NCBI GenBank assembly: GCA_905250125.1
Contig: CAJNOL010000029.1
Location: 261,358 to 325,357, forward strand
Direction of reading: 5' to 3'
Source: Rotaria sordida
Taxonomy: Eukaryota; Rotifera; Eurotatoria; Philodinida; Philodinidae
Length of the DNA: 64,000 nt
The stretch's first letter is position 1. Every line of letters starts with the position of its first letter. Shown here one piece after another: positions 50,001 through 61,000 of the stretch. Made by a program: the position numbers and the translations under genes. The notes below the pieces were generated by a model. The model saw nothing but the letters and a program-made list of their open reading frames with translations. It had not been told where the DNA came from and made no database searches.

Positions 50001-52778
50001 CTTCGAGCTTTACGTCGACTTGAACAAACATCAAATTGTGATTCGACGTCAAATTTTAAAACTGAATATATAAAAGCAGCAAAAAAATCTTCAAAATTAA
50101 TACGTCCTATATCATTACCAACAAATCCTTATTTAGTATATCAATATATTCGTCATATATGTACACAATTAGAAGCATGTCCAAATTTAATAAGTATGAA
50201 ACGTATTGAAACTAATTGTCCAGATAAATGTCATATATTAATAAATACTTTCGGTATGTTTAAATTATTTTTCAAGATAAAAAAAAAACAATCATTAAGG
50301 ATTGAGACGTATAATCTATTGATTTTTGTAAAATTTCACAGAATAGAGATCACTTTGAGGTTAGAATATTTACAAATAGTCATGAGGCATTCATCAAGTT
50401 CCTGTTTGTTTAATATTAGTCCAAAATGTAGAATTTTTCAGTTGATATTGGTTACAAAGAATGTTTTATTATGCTTCGTTTCATATAAGAACTAGTATTA
50501 TTTCATTACAAAAAATAATCATGAGAAATACTATTCTTCTATCAAGCATAGTTCGACAGCTAACAATTAAATAGTAATTAGAGTCGTTTGACATATTTTT
50601 CCTTTCGAGCTGCTCTCTGTTATACATTATTCAACAGATCAAAGCCAAAGCTACAAAATGACATATAATTCATTCGATTCAGGTTTAGTCCGACATACAT
50701 AAAATGTGTATGCAATATTTGAGGATACGAAAAAAGTACTGCTTTTATTGAGTTCTGAGTAGATTTCATAAGACATAAGTAGGCTTTTGATAAAAGCGAG
50801 TCGTATATTTGAAATCAGCATGAAAAGCTAAGTCGATCCATATACCTTTCAAAATCTTTCAAGTACTTTTATTTTTATCCTAAAATTTAGTTGAAGTTCC
50901 CTTCAGAAGATAGGCGTGAAAATGAACTCCATTAAAACATCTGCCTGACTGGAAAAAAAACAAGTTCTGCACGTCAGAAAAGTTAAGAAAACTCATAAGA
51001 AAAATAAATAAATTAATAAAAATAATTGTTCAATCAATTTCACTTTTTTACTCAACTTAACATGGAGATCTCAGCAAAATTTATGGACGAAAATAAAAGC
51101 ACTCGAAAGATTTTTCAAAAGTATATAGATCGACTCAGCTTTTCATGCTGATTTTAAATATACAACTTACTTTTATCAAAAGCCTACTTATGTCTCATGG
51201 AATCGACTCCGAGTTCAGTAAAAAAATGCTCTTTCGTATCCTCGAACATCGCATACATACTTTACGCATGTTGAATAAAGTCTGAATCGAATGGATTATA
51301 CGCCATTGCATATATTTGGCTTTGATCTGTTGAATAATATATAACAGAGAGCAGTTCGAAAGGAAAAATAATTATGTCAAATAACTCTAATTACTTTTTA
51401 ATTGTCATCTATCGAACTATGCTTGATAGGAGAATAGTATTTCTTATAATTGATTTTTGTAATAAAATAATAGTAGCTCTTATATGAAACGACCCAAAAT
51501 AAAATGGTCTTTGTTACCAATGTGAACCAAAACATTCTACATTTTGGATTAGTACTAAAAAAAAACAGGCGCTTAATGAGTGTCTAATTGCTATCTGTGA
51601 GCATTCTATCTTCAAAATGATTTCTATTCTACGAAATATTCTGTATTCCAAAATCAATAGCTTATGTTCCTCTCTCCTCGTCGTTTCTCTCTTATTTTGT
51701 TTTTTTTTTAAATATTTGTGTTTTATATTAATTAGCTCTTTCAATTCATTCTAAAAATAAACGAACTCAACTTCGTGTTGCTCAAAATCGACAACGTAGA
51801 CAAAAATCTTTATTATGTCATTTAAAATCAAATACAATACCTCCAGCTGTTTCTACACATGTTGTAGAAGAATCATCATCAATAGATCGATCACAAGAAA
51901 CTCTATCTAATGATATTTCTTCAGTAATAACACCAATACCTGGAAGTGATCGTAAAACACGTGGTTTTCGTCTTCATATTGAACCACGAACACATACTGT
52001 AACACGAACAAATAAAAAACAAAAATTAACATCAACAGTTACAATTAAACAAGAATTAATTGATAATAATAATATCAAAAGTGAACCTTCACCATCATCA
52101 TCAATAGAAATTCCAATTAAAGGTTTGTTTGTTTTATTAAAAGAAACAAAAATAAAAATAAAAATAATTTTTATTTAGAATTAAAAAGTTCTCGTATAGG
52201 AAAAAATAAACGTTCATCATCACCATTAGTAACAATGAATATTTTATCAAATTCTTGTTCTCTATCGAATAAAAATAAGAAAAAACGACGTTCTTCACAA
52301 ACTATTAATGATATTAATTCTTCTTGTTCGAATGTAACTATTCCAAAAATAGAAATTCAACAATCAACATCATCAATTATTCAATCAGCAATTCCTATTC
52401 CATCAATTGATACACGAAATCCAGTTACATGGAATGTTAATGATGTTTGTTCATATTTAAATCAATCTGGATGTTCATTTGCATTAAAAACAATTAAAGA
52501 ACAAGTAAAGACAAAAAAAAACATTTTTTTTTCTTTTTATTAATTTAAAAAACATTTTTTTTTTCTTTATAATAACAAAAAAAAAATAGGAAATTGATGG
52601 TGCTGCTCTTCTGCTTCTTGATGATTTACCTAAAGTTCAAGATTTACTTGAATTTAAATTAGGTCCAGCTGTTAAATTTTGTCATGTTGTTGAAAAACTT
52701 CGTACACAAGTCATTGATACATTTCATTCATCACCATCATTAAAAACTTCACGTTTATCAACAACAAACACATCTTGA
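44029..52778 (+). CDS. SFMBT: SFMBT-type Polycomb protein (four MBT, SLED, SAM)
   Basis: Seven exons (44029-44363, 44431-44929, 47894-48876, 49778-50253, 51736-52122, 52179-52504, 52590-52778) join in frame to 1064 residues. After an Asn/Thr-rich N-terminus come four MBT domains: one in exon 2 (FLWSKYFSIINERPVSDEFF to CHPIGWCKENSKLMLPP) and three in exon 3 (LKCGMLLELQDINRPWTVWF; FTEGMKLEVFDNKTQNIYVG; VEPGMKMEMIYTLNNNDYVL). Exon 4 carries the SLED domain (LYVNIRCFSGPHFCSSRLSR, FGPGPYRHVLID). A basic Ser-rich linker leads to a C-terminal SAM domain (PVTWNVNDVCSYLNQSGCSF to LGPAVKFCHVVEKL). In flies SFMBT pairs with the DNA-binding factor Pho in PhoRC to recruit Polycomb, its MBTs binding mono- and dimethyl-lysine. 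Length exceeds human SFMBT1/2 (about 870-890). Introns 2 (3 kb) and 4 (1.5 kb) hold foldback repeats. Confidence 0.92.
45345..45769. repeat. Foldback palindrome in SFMBT intron 2
   Basis: About 425 bp. The ends are AAAAGTTCT (45345-45353) and AGAACTTTT (45761-45769). The arms pair over most of the length: TTTAAAGGACCTTGTCGG against CCGACAAGGTCCTTTAAA, AAATATCCGATGTTGTAGAG against CTCTACAATATCGGATATTT, and GAGTCAATTTACTG against CAGTAAATTGACTC. Mismatches and small indels show age. It is non-coding; short open frames on it are chance. Confidence 0.75.
50296..51680. repeat. 1.4 kb foldback palindrome filling SFMBT intron 4
   Basis: The longest palindrome in the window. Arms of about 600 bp flank a short centre near 50980. 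Matching pairs include CTATTGATTTT (50317) with AAAATCAATAG (51651), GTCCAAAATGTAGAAT (50419) with ATTCTACATTTTGGAT (51535), CTATCAAGCATAGTTCGA (50539) with TCGAACTATGCTTGATAG, and ATAAGTAGGCTTTTGATAAA (50774) with TTTATCAAAAGCCTACTTAT. It takes up nearly the whole intron. Short open frames reading inward from both outer arms resemble each other only because the arms are copies. Confidence 0.8.
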
Positions 52779-53382
52779 TTAGAATTTTCTTTTTTCTAAC
52801 AGTGTGTCTATTCTATGAATCTAACTTTATTGTTTCTCCGGATATTTAAATATTATGTTCTATCTGTTTTGCAAAGAACTGTATGTTTATGTTTTCTTTC
52901 TTTTTTTTTTTTTTTGTATAATTCTTCGAATAGAAAAAAAGAAAATCAGATATTTCCATTTGATTATTAAATAATCGATTAAGATCTTTGATAAATTTCA
53001 AAATGTTACTTTCAATATTAAATATAATTATTCATGAACATGTTGTCATTATATGTCAATTTAAAATAGATTGATGATTAGAATTGTTTAAAAAATGAAT
53101 TAAATAGATGATTGATTACAAATATAAGCAACAAATTTCAATTTGGAAAAATTAATTTTCTTATGATTCTAAATGATATGAAAATCATGAGTATTCTTGA
53201 AAATTTCCTATTCGAAGTTTTCAATGGATTGATTGACAAAAATTTGACTTTCTATTAGAAAGAATATCCATTAGAAGAACCTATAGTACTCGCCATAAGT
53301 GGACACGATTGAGAAAACAAAGAAGTTATTTTTATTATATCTTATTTATAAAATCTACATTATATGTACATCATCCTAATAA
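52779..53382. other. 3' flank of SFMBT
   Basis: A/T-rich sequence between the SFMBT stop and the transposase remnant. No gene or repeat defined. Confidence 0.5.
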
Positions 53383-53700
53383 TTAATATAATCGCCTTTT
53401 CTTTAAATTAATAATTGTACTCTTTTTTTCCATGGAATCGACTAATTTTTCAGAAAATTCTATAGATAAATTTTTCCATTCTTTTTTTATTCTTACAAAG
53501 AAATTATTAATTGATGTAGATGGTTGTGTATTTATTTTGAACTTCATTAAAACCCAAACATTTTCGATTGGGTTACAGTGTGGAGATTGCGATGGCCAAG
53601 GTAATGATTGTATCCCATTATTGACCTTGAATGTTTTACTCATTTTTGAAATATACTTCGGATCATTATCTTCGAAAAGTTTCCAATTATAGTTATTATC
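53383..53700 (-). mobile_element. Tc1/mariner transposase fragment
   Basis: An open frame of about 105 codons reads NWKLFEDNDPKYISKMSKTF, then GIQSLPWPSQSPHCNPIENV, then W and a Lys-rich tail. The D-N-D-P-K and PWPSQSPxxNPIENxW signatures are the second Asp and the final acidic residue of the Tc1/mariner DDE domain. The N-terminal DNA-binding half and the first Asp are missing: just upstream the frame stops at a TGA near 53711, and a palindrome begins about 30 bp further. I see no terminal inverted repeats around it. It is an inactive 3' relic. Confidence 0.85.
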
Positions 53701-53740
53701 ATCAAATCATATTTTTATTGATGGTAGGAGTCCATTCTTG

Positions 53741-54395
53741 TAAAGGTGGTATTCGAAAATCATGGATTTTTTCACACGGTGGAAATGGTATAAAATGAAA
53801 GTACTTGATGAGTATAGAACTGCTCCGATGTTGATTTCTTTAGATCTTGTTCCTTTTGTGAATAAAAATTTAAGGAATATTATGCCTATATCCTATAGGC
53901 TCCTGTGGAATCTCAGGTTTCAGAAAAATCATATATTCGAATTTTGATCTGAAACTTTATGCATATAGAGATCTCAACTAAACTAACTTCCATAAAACAA
54001 ATTTAGAAGTTTTTAAGAAAGTCTCTTTGAGATATGAAGCTTTCAAGGTATAAGCTCTTGTCCATAAGTAGTTATACAACACGGATTTGTTGAAAGCTTC
54101 ATATCTCGAAGAAACTTTCTTAAAAACTACCAAGTTTTTTGTATGGAAGCTAGTCTAGTTGAGGCCTCTATATGCATAAAGTTTCAGATCAAAATTCGAA
54201 AATACGATTTTTCTGAAATCTGGGATCCTACAGGAGCTTATAGGACATAGACATAACATTCTTTAAGTTTTTATCCACAAAACGGACAAGATCTAAAGAA
54301 ATCGACATTGGAGCAGTTCTATACTCATCAAGTACTTTCATTTTATACCATTTCCATCGTAGGAAAAGATCCATGATTTTCGACCATCCTCTTTA
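53741..54395. repeat. 655 bp foldback palindrome beside Tc1 relic
   Basis: Arms of about 300 bp. TAAAGGTGGTATTCGAAAATCATGGAT on the left (from 53741) pairs with the right end at 54395. Inner pairs include TGGTATAAAATGAAAGTACT with AGTACTTTCATTTTATACCA, AGTATAGAACTGCTCC with GGAGCAGTTCTATACT, and TTTGATCTGAAACTTTATGC with GCATAAAGTTTCAGATCAAA. The centre is near 54070. Non-coding. It starts right where the Tc1 frame breaks off, so one insertion may have interrupted the other. Confidence 0.8.
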
Positions 54396-55342
54396 AACAA
54401 AATTCAACAGTGTATGTCAAAGTTCGTCGAGAGAAAGAATGATGTGTGCAGAGACTTATACTGAACGATTACATCAATATTTATAGCAGGCTAATATGAT
54501 GGTTGAACAGACGAAACGAAGAATGAAATGATATTTCCTGCTTCCTATGACATGTATAGTATATGTTATTATTAGGAGAAAAGACACTTATGTATTGGAG
54601 ATGGTTTGTATCAATTGTAAAAATAATTATAATTTTGATTTATTCATTTATTTGACACTTTTTCAAATAGATTACTTTAATTCCTCTAATAAGATATCAT
54701 AAATTTATAACAATCACAATTTAACACTTCTCTAACCTATGACTGAGGTAAGAGGAACAAAATAATTTAGATGTAATCTGTCTAATCAATCTTTTTTATA
54801 GAGGTCAAATATAAATGTCCTTCAGTGATCTCATATTTATAAGCAGAACGATGTTTTCTATGATGTATTATTCTCTTATCAGCTGATTGTCTATTTGATT
54901 TGATGGCATGTAAATAATGGCATAATTGATTAATCATAATTTCCTTCATTCTTAGTTTTTTTGCATTATATTATAAAAAAAAATGATTTGCTACAATATA
55001 TGTCATGTATTAAAATATTTAGATAAGTTGATCTAACAAAAGAAAGACAAATCTATATGTATAAATATTATCCGATCTCATTTGGCAGTATACACTTGTG
55101 AAGTATACTTCTGTTTCTTGTTCGTTATTTGATAAAGAGACCTTCGTCTCACTTTTCAAGTGTAATAATTTTGAATATTTCATATAAAACAGCATAGGTA
55201 AAAGAGACACTTTATGACAGACATTTAATGACTTTTTTCTTTTTTTATTCACTATAGTGTGTGGAAATGAGAAGAGCAACACGATAGATACTTGTCCTTC
55301 CTTGAGACACAATTAAACAAATATTTAATAAAAAAAACAAAA
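54396..55342. other. Intergenic upstream of BrkB-like gene
   Basis: A/T-rich sequence with no supportable gene or repeat. The last 50 bases are open in frame with the downstream gene from an ATG at 55292, but encode no family sequence and are treated as 5' UTR. Confidence 0.5.
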
Positions 55343-56404
55343 ATGATAAATTCTGTATGGAGACCAATTCAACGAGGAATTGGTTTTGGTCAATCAATAC
55401 CTCCTCCTCGATCTGCTTTAGGTTTTATTAAAAAATTTCTTAATGATTGGTCATCGATTTTAGCTGCAGTACTTGCTTATACTTTCATAATAGCTCTTTT
55501 ACCAATAGCTGTAACAGCTTTTGGTATATTTGCACTTGTTCTACGCGATAATCCAGGAGCAAAACAAAGAATTATTGATTCAATTATCAATTCATTACCA
55601 GAGAATAATACAAAAATAGCTGTTCGAGAGGTATAGAAAGATAAAAACTATAAATTTTTTTTTCAAAAATCTAATAAATAACTTAAGGTAACTGTTATAG
55701 CTGCTAATAATCTTGCAGATGATGGAGGTGGAATTCTTGCAATAGGTATCGTATTTTCAATATGGGGTGGATCTCGTTTATTTGTTACTATTGATAATGT
55801 ACTTACAATAATTTATCGTACAACAAGTCGTTCATTTATTTTTCAAAATTTATTATCTATTGTAATGCTTATTTTATTTATATTTCTTATTATAATTATG
55901 TTTAGTGCAAGTAGTATACCATCATTTGTAATAAATACATTACCAAATAGAAATGATGCACAATTTGGAATATTTGTAGCTGGAATAATTGTGTCAATTT
56001 TTATTGCATTTATTTTATTTATCTTAATTTATTTAATTATACCAAATAAAAAAATGAAATTAAAACATATTTGGTTTGGTGCATTAATTGCATCATTTTT
56101 ACTTGATATATTTATTGTTTTATTTCCATTATATATTCGAAGATTTATGGGTTCATTTCTTGGTCTTATTGGTTTTGCTGTTATTTTAATAACGTTTTTT
56201 TATTATTTTTCAATTATTCTTATTTTGGGTGCACAAATTAATGCGTATTTTTTTGAACGAATACAACCATTACCTGACAATATAGGTACTTTCTTAAGTC
56301 AAGCTGTTAGTAGAATGTTGAGGACAGCACCAAAGCCGATATTTAATAATAATAATAATAATAATCAATATCCTAGACCAAGACGATCACAACGATACTA
56401 TTAA
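55343..56404 (+). CDS. YihY/BrkB-family inner-membrane-type protein, bacterial-like
   Basis: Two exons (55343-55630, 55688-56404) join in frame to 334 residues, close to the 280-330 usual for bacterial YihY/BrkB proteins. About six membrane segments are visible: AAVLAYTFIIALLPIAVTAF, the GGILAIGIVFSIWGGSRLFV region that carries the family-type loop, LLSIVMLILFIFLIIIMF, GIFVAGIIVSIFIAFILFIL, WFGALIASFLLDIFIVLFPL, and FAVILITFFYYFSIILILGA with the QINAYF end typical of the family. The function in bacteria is uncertain despite the old name 'virulence factor BrkB'. The single 57-bp intron and host-like A/T codon use show a domesticated eukaryotic gene. The C-terminal tail (Asn run, then PRPRRSQRYY) is not family-conserved. 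The family is rare in animals, so horizontal transfer is likely (inference). Confidence 0.8.
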
Positions 56405-58030
56405 TATCAATCGAAAAGATAAGAATCACTGTAAGAAGTAATGATCGATGGACATGTTAGATTATTACTTATTTTTTATTTTGTTAAAAAGTTGACTATA
56501 CTTGTAACAAATAGATTGTATCAGTAATAAATCACAATAATTCAATTCTTTTATCAAAACAAAAAATCTAATGAAATCATCAAATACAAAAACGAACGTA
56601 GATTTTTATCTCTTTTGCATACGAATATATAATCAATAATAAACATATCACAAAATTAAAAAAGTAAAAGAAATTTTAATAGATTCTTGCTCAACCTTTT
56701 GATAAATTATTCAAATAGATTTGGTGTAATATTAATAATTGAGTAACAGAATATATTTTCTTTTTATTTGATTTTTTCGAAAAAATAGTCACAACAGATG
56801 GTGCAATTAGAGTTTAGCGAACCCTCTACAAAAACATATTGTATAGAACAGAATACAATTTTTCTATTAGATATCATGAGAAAAAACTTCATTGAGTGTT
56901 ACCGAGGGTAAATCAAGTTTTTAATAAAACTATTTTCTATAGAATTTATAGTTTTTTCACTTGAATATTTTAATACGATTAGAAAGTCCACGTCGCTTTG
57001 GTCATATTCACACATACCTTGCCTAAAAAATTCGTTAAATCGATCAAATACACTTCTCATCACTGATTTTGTGTTAAGTTACAAAGGAATTTTCCAGCCA
57101 AACATGTTCTTAAAAGTTTTTAGCCTTCGGTAAGTATTTGAACAAAATATTTTTACATAGCTTTTGTAGTCGAAACTTTATTCTTTCTAATAAGAAAACT
57201 ATAAAGTTTTCACGACAAGTTGTTGTCATACTATACTGAAAACAAAATTCATGCAGAACTTTTGCAACATCCATTAGAATATCCTCGATTTTAATATAAA
57301 GAATACGTAAAAAAAATGATAATAACAAATCTCTATTTTCAAAAAATTATCGTTTTGAAACCATAAACAGACAGCATCAATCAGAAGACATTATCAACTA
57401 TGATTTTCATTTTCAAAACCTACACTCTTAAATAAACTCAGACCAAGGTTGATCCGAGACAGGTAATATTGTAGGGGAAGTCATGATTTTCTCTGAAGGA
57501 TATAAACATTTTTTGCATAAGACAACTCAAGAAAACTTTCAGCTTCTCTAGGAAAAAGCAAAAACTTTTCATGATTGGGAGGTGTATAACATTCCCAATA
57601 CCTTCCGGTCGAGCCAGTTCTATCTCTGAAATAATACGGAAAATATTGGTTTCTTTGTTTATTAAATTTACTAGTTGTTAACAATGCAAAGTCGAATTAA
57701 CTTGTATGTTTTTGCATTGACTGATTCTCATTTTGTTGATAAAAATGGTGTTAGAATTTATTTTGCATCTATGTGAATTTCATAGATAAATATCAATCAG
57801 AAATACATTCAGATAGAAATAGGAAAATAATTAATCGATCTTACATAGAACAAAAGTATAATACAATAAGAAATATTCTCATTGTTTTATTTTCCTTTTA
57901 CACATATGAAAGAAAATCTTATAAACAGATTCTTAGTAACTTATTCACTTCAAATGATATCACATAACATTTATTAATATTCTAAATCAAAAGAAAAAAC
58001 AAAAAACAAACAAAAACAAATATTTTCTTT
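56405..58030. other. Intergenic between BrkB-like gene and ANKFN1
   Basis: About 1.6 kb between the ends of two convergent genes, A/T-rich. Short open frames at 57110-57967 lie on both strands without recognisable motifs. No gene or repeat supported. Confidence 0.5.
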
Positions 58031-61000
58031 TTACATGTTCAAGCTTAAACTTGATCCAGGTCCTTTTGAAATCATATCTATTGTGGGTGGAAATAAATTT
58101 GATGTTTTACTAAATATTGGTGATGAATTTGTTGATGATGAATTATTTAAACGTAAATGAATTTGTCCACCAAAACGTAAAAGACGTGTTTGAATTTCAT
58201 AAGCTGTTGAATTTTCTTCCATTATATATTCACATTGATTTGAACGTATCCAAATAAATTTTAATGATGAATTTGATTTTAAAAAAATATCATGTTGTTG
58301 TTGTTTTAACATAATTTTTAAAATTTCATTTAATCTTGTCATTTTATTTATTCGTAATTTAAATGGTATATATGTATTTGATGATAATAATGAATTATAA
58401 AATGTTAATTCAATTGTATTATCTTCAAAATCAATAAAATTATTTAAATTTTTCATTCTTAAATGATTATTTGAATCAAATGAACATATTAAAGATGATG
58501 TTGATGATGATTGTTTTATTTTAATTTCATTTAAATTTGTTGATGATTGAAATGGTTTAAGTGATATACCAGAATATGTTTTATCTTTAGCACAATTTAT
58601 AACATGTACAAGCCAACGTGATAAACGCCATATATCATCAAGATCTTGTTGACATGATAATAAATGATTAAGACGATAACGTGTTTCATCTAATTCATTT
58701 ATTGAAAATGCTTCACGTTGATTTTGTTGTGCATATATTAATTCAAAATCAAGACAAATTGATACACGACTATATTGACATATAAAACGATAATTATTAC
58801 TTATATGTTGTACTAAAAATTAAAATTAACAAAAATAATCAGATATTATTAAATGTTTAAATATAGCTTAGAAGAGAGTCAACAAGTAGAACTAGGTCTT
58901 AATAAGAACTAAAAAAATTTTAAAATGGTTTTTTATCTATGTGACTTTTTCCCTAAGATATTATCATCTTACTGAGATTTCACTTATCAATAGTGCTACT
59001 GGATTTTGAAGTATCGTCAAAGTTTTAGTCGAAATGGATGAGTCCTGCTTGAGTTATTAAACATTGAATAAAGACGATATTTTCTAATTTTACAATGTCT
59101 CAGGAAGGATGCATTTGTTTTATTTGAAGCTTTTAGAACGTTCTGACCACTATGTGATCTAGGGGTGGACCATTTAATTTAACGGGACTTAATTAATGAC
59201 ATTAATTAATGTATTTCATTAACCATTAATATTAATGTTAATGTTTTTTCATTAATCATTAATATTAATGATTAATGTTTTCTTGAAAAAACTTAATTCA
59301 TTAATATTAATGTTCTCATTAAACATTAATTCATTAATATTAATTCATTAATATTAATTCATTAATATTAATTCATTAATATTAATTCATTAATATTAAT
59401 TCATTAATATTAATTCATTAATATTAATTCATTAATATTGGCAATTAGTGTTTAATGGGAACATTAATTCATTAATATTGGCGATTAATGTTTAATGAGA
59501 ACATTAATTCATTAACATTAAGTCATTAATATTAAGTCATTAATATTAATGAAAACATTAACATTAATATTAATGAATTAAGTTTTTTCAAGAAAACATT
59601 AATCATTAATATTAATGATTAATGAATTAAGTTTTTAAAGGAAAACATTAACCGTTAATATTAATGATTAATGAAAAACATTAACATTAATATTAATGTT
59701 AATGAAAAATATTAACATTAATTTAAGATTAATGTTAATGGTCCACCCCTAAATGTGATCTTTACATCGGCAAAGTCCATCGTTTTGATATTTCGTATAT
59801 ATCATTCGACAAGTGAAATCCTAAATCTAACGATGATCAATTCAAAACAAGAATTCTGAAATTATTTGAATAAATCATATTTTTTTCTTTTTGTCTAAAT
59901 TGATTAAATCACTTACAAACTTCAAAAATATATATAGGTAAATAAATAAATGATGTAAGAGAATAATTTGATGGTGCAGAAAGAAAATTAATTTCATCAG
60001 CAGTTGACATTAAAATAATTAATGATAAATCATCACGAATTTCAACAACTTGTGAACTATATATTCGACTATTTGAAAAATGTGTTTCAGGAAGATCTAA
60101 ATAAATTTTAGATTTTTTATATAATTTTATCTTGTTTTTTTTTGTTTCAAAATCTTACTAAGCATAATGAATAAGTCTTTAGCTGCGTTACGAAACTGAA
60201 TTTTAAATAAATCAAGACTATTATTATTATCTGAAGATTCATATTCAATTGAATTTTCATCATTACTTTTATGTAACCATGCCCATTCTTCTCTATAAAA
60301 ATACAAGAAAACATTTCTAATAGAACACTAGATAAATAATCGATTACCTGGATACATTAGCTACAGAACGAATTTTTGTACATGGTAATGAACCGGGCAT
60401 AGATTTATTAACCATAACACGTATTGAATCAACACTATTTTGCATTTTTAAATAGGCAACATATAAACCAGACTCAAGACGACACATTGATGCATGATAA
60501 AATTCAATCATATCCTTTTAAAAACAAAAATAAAACTAAGAAATTTCTTTTGATTTTTTGTTTTCATACTGGAAGTTTTTCAATTATTTGTTGAAGACAA
60601 GAATTATTTGTTGATGATGGAGATTCTTTCATTATTTCAAAAAATTTTGTCATTGTCATCCATTTTAAATTTGATGGAGAAATATTTGTACGTATATCAG
60701 AAGATAAATCATTTATTAATACAAATACAACATTACCATCATTATCACGAATATATGTATAATGAAGACGACCAAGATTATTTATTTCTTCTAATGTCTA
60801 AAATAAATAATTCAATCGAACAATAATAACTTATCAGAGAAAATTTCTCAAAAATAAATTTATAAATTTACATCTCAATGCCGAAACTATATCAATCAAA
60901 CAGTCAAGTGTTTGTTTTTTTACTCTTCCATAATAATAAATTTATTTTTCATATGTTAAATAATGAATGAATAAAAATATATCTACTTGTTTATAGACTT

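Noticed and set aside
50263..50495. Open frame running on from SFMBT exon 4, and its minus-strand look-alike at 51514-51744
   Set aside because: Their similarity comes from the inverted arms of the palindrome. Differences between the arms are spread over all codon positions, giving no sign of coding constraint.
55292..55342. Upstream in-frame ATG for the BrkB-like gene
   Set aside because: The 17 extra residues match nothing typical of the family start; the ATG at 55343 is preferred, though this is not proven.
59329..59439. Direct-repeat array resembling CRISPR
   Set aside because: The units are contiguous with no spacers, lie within a hAT MITE, and the genome is animal.
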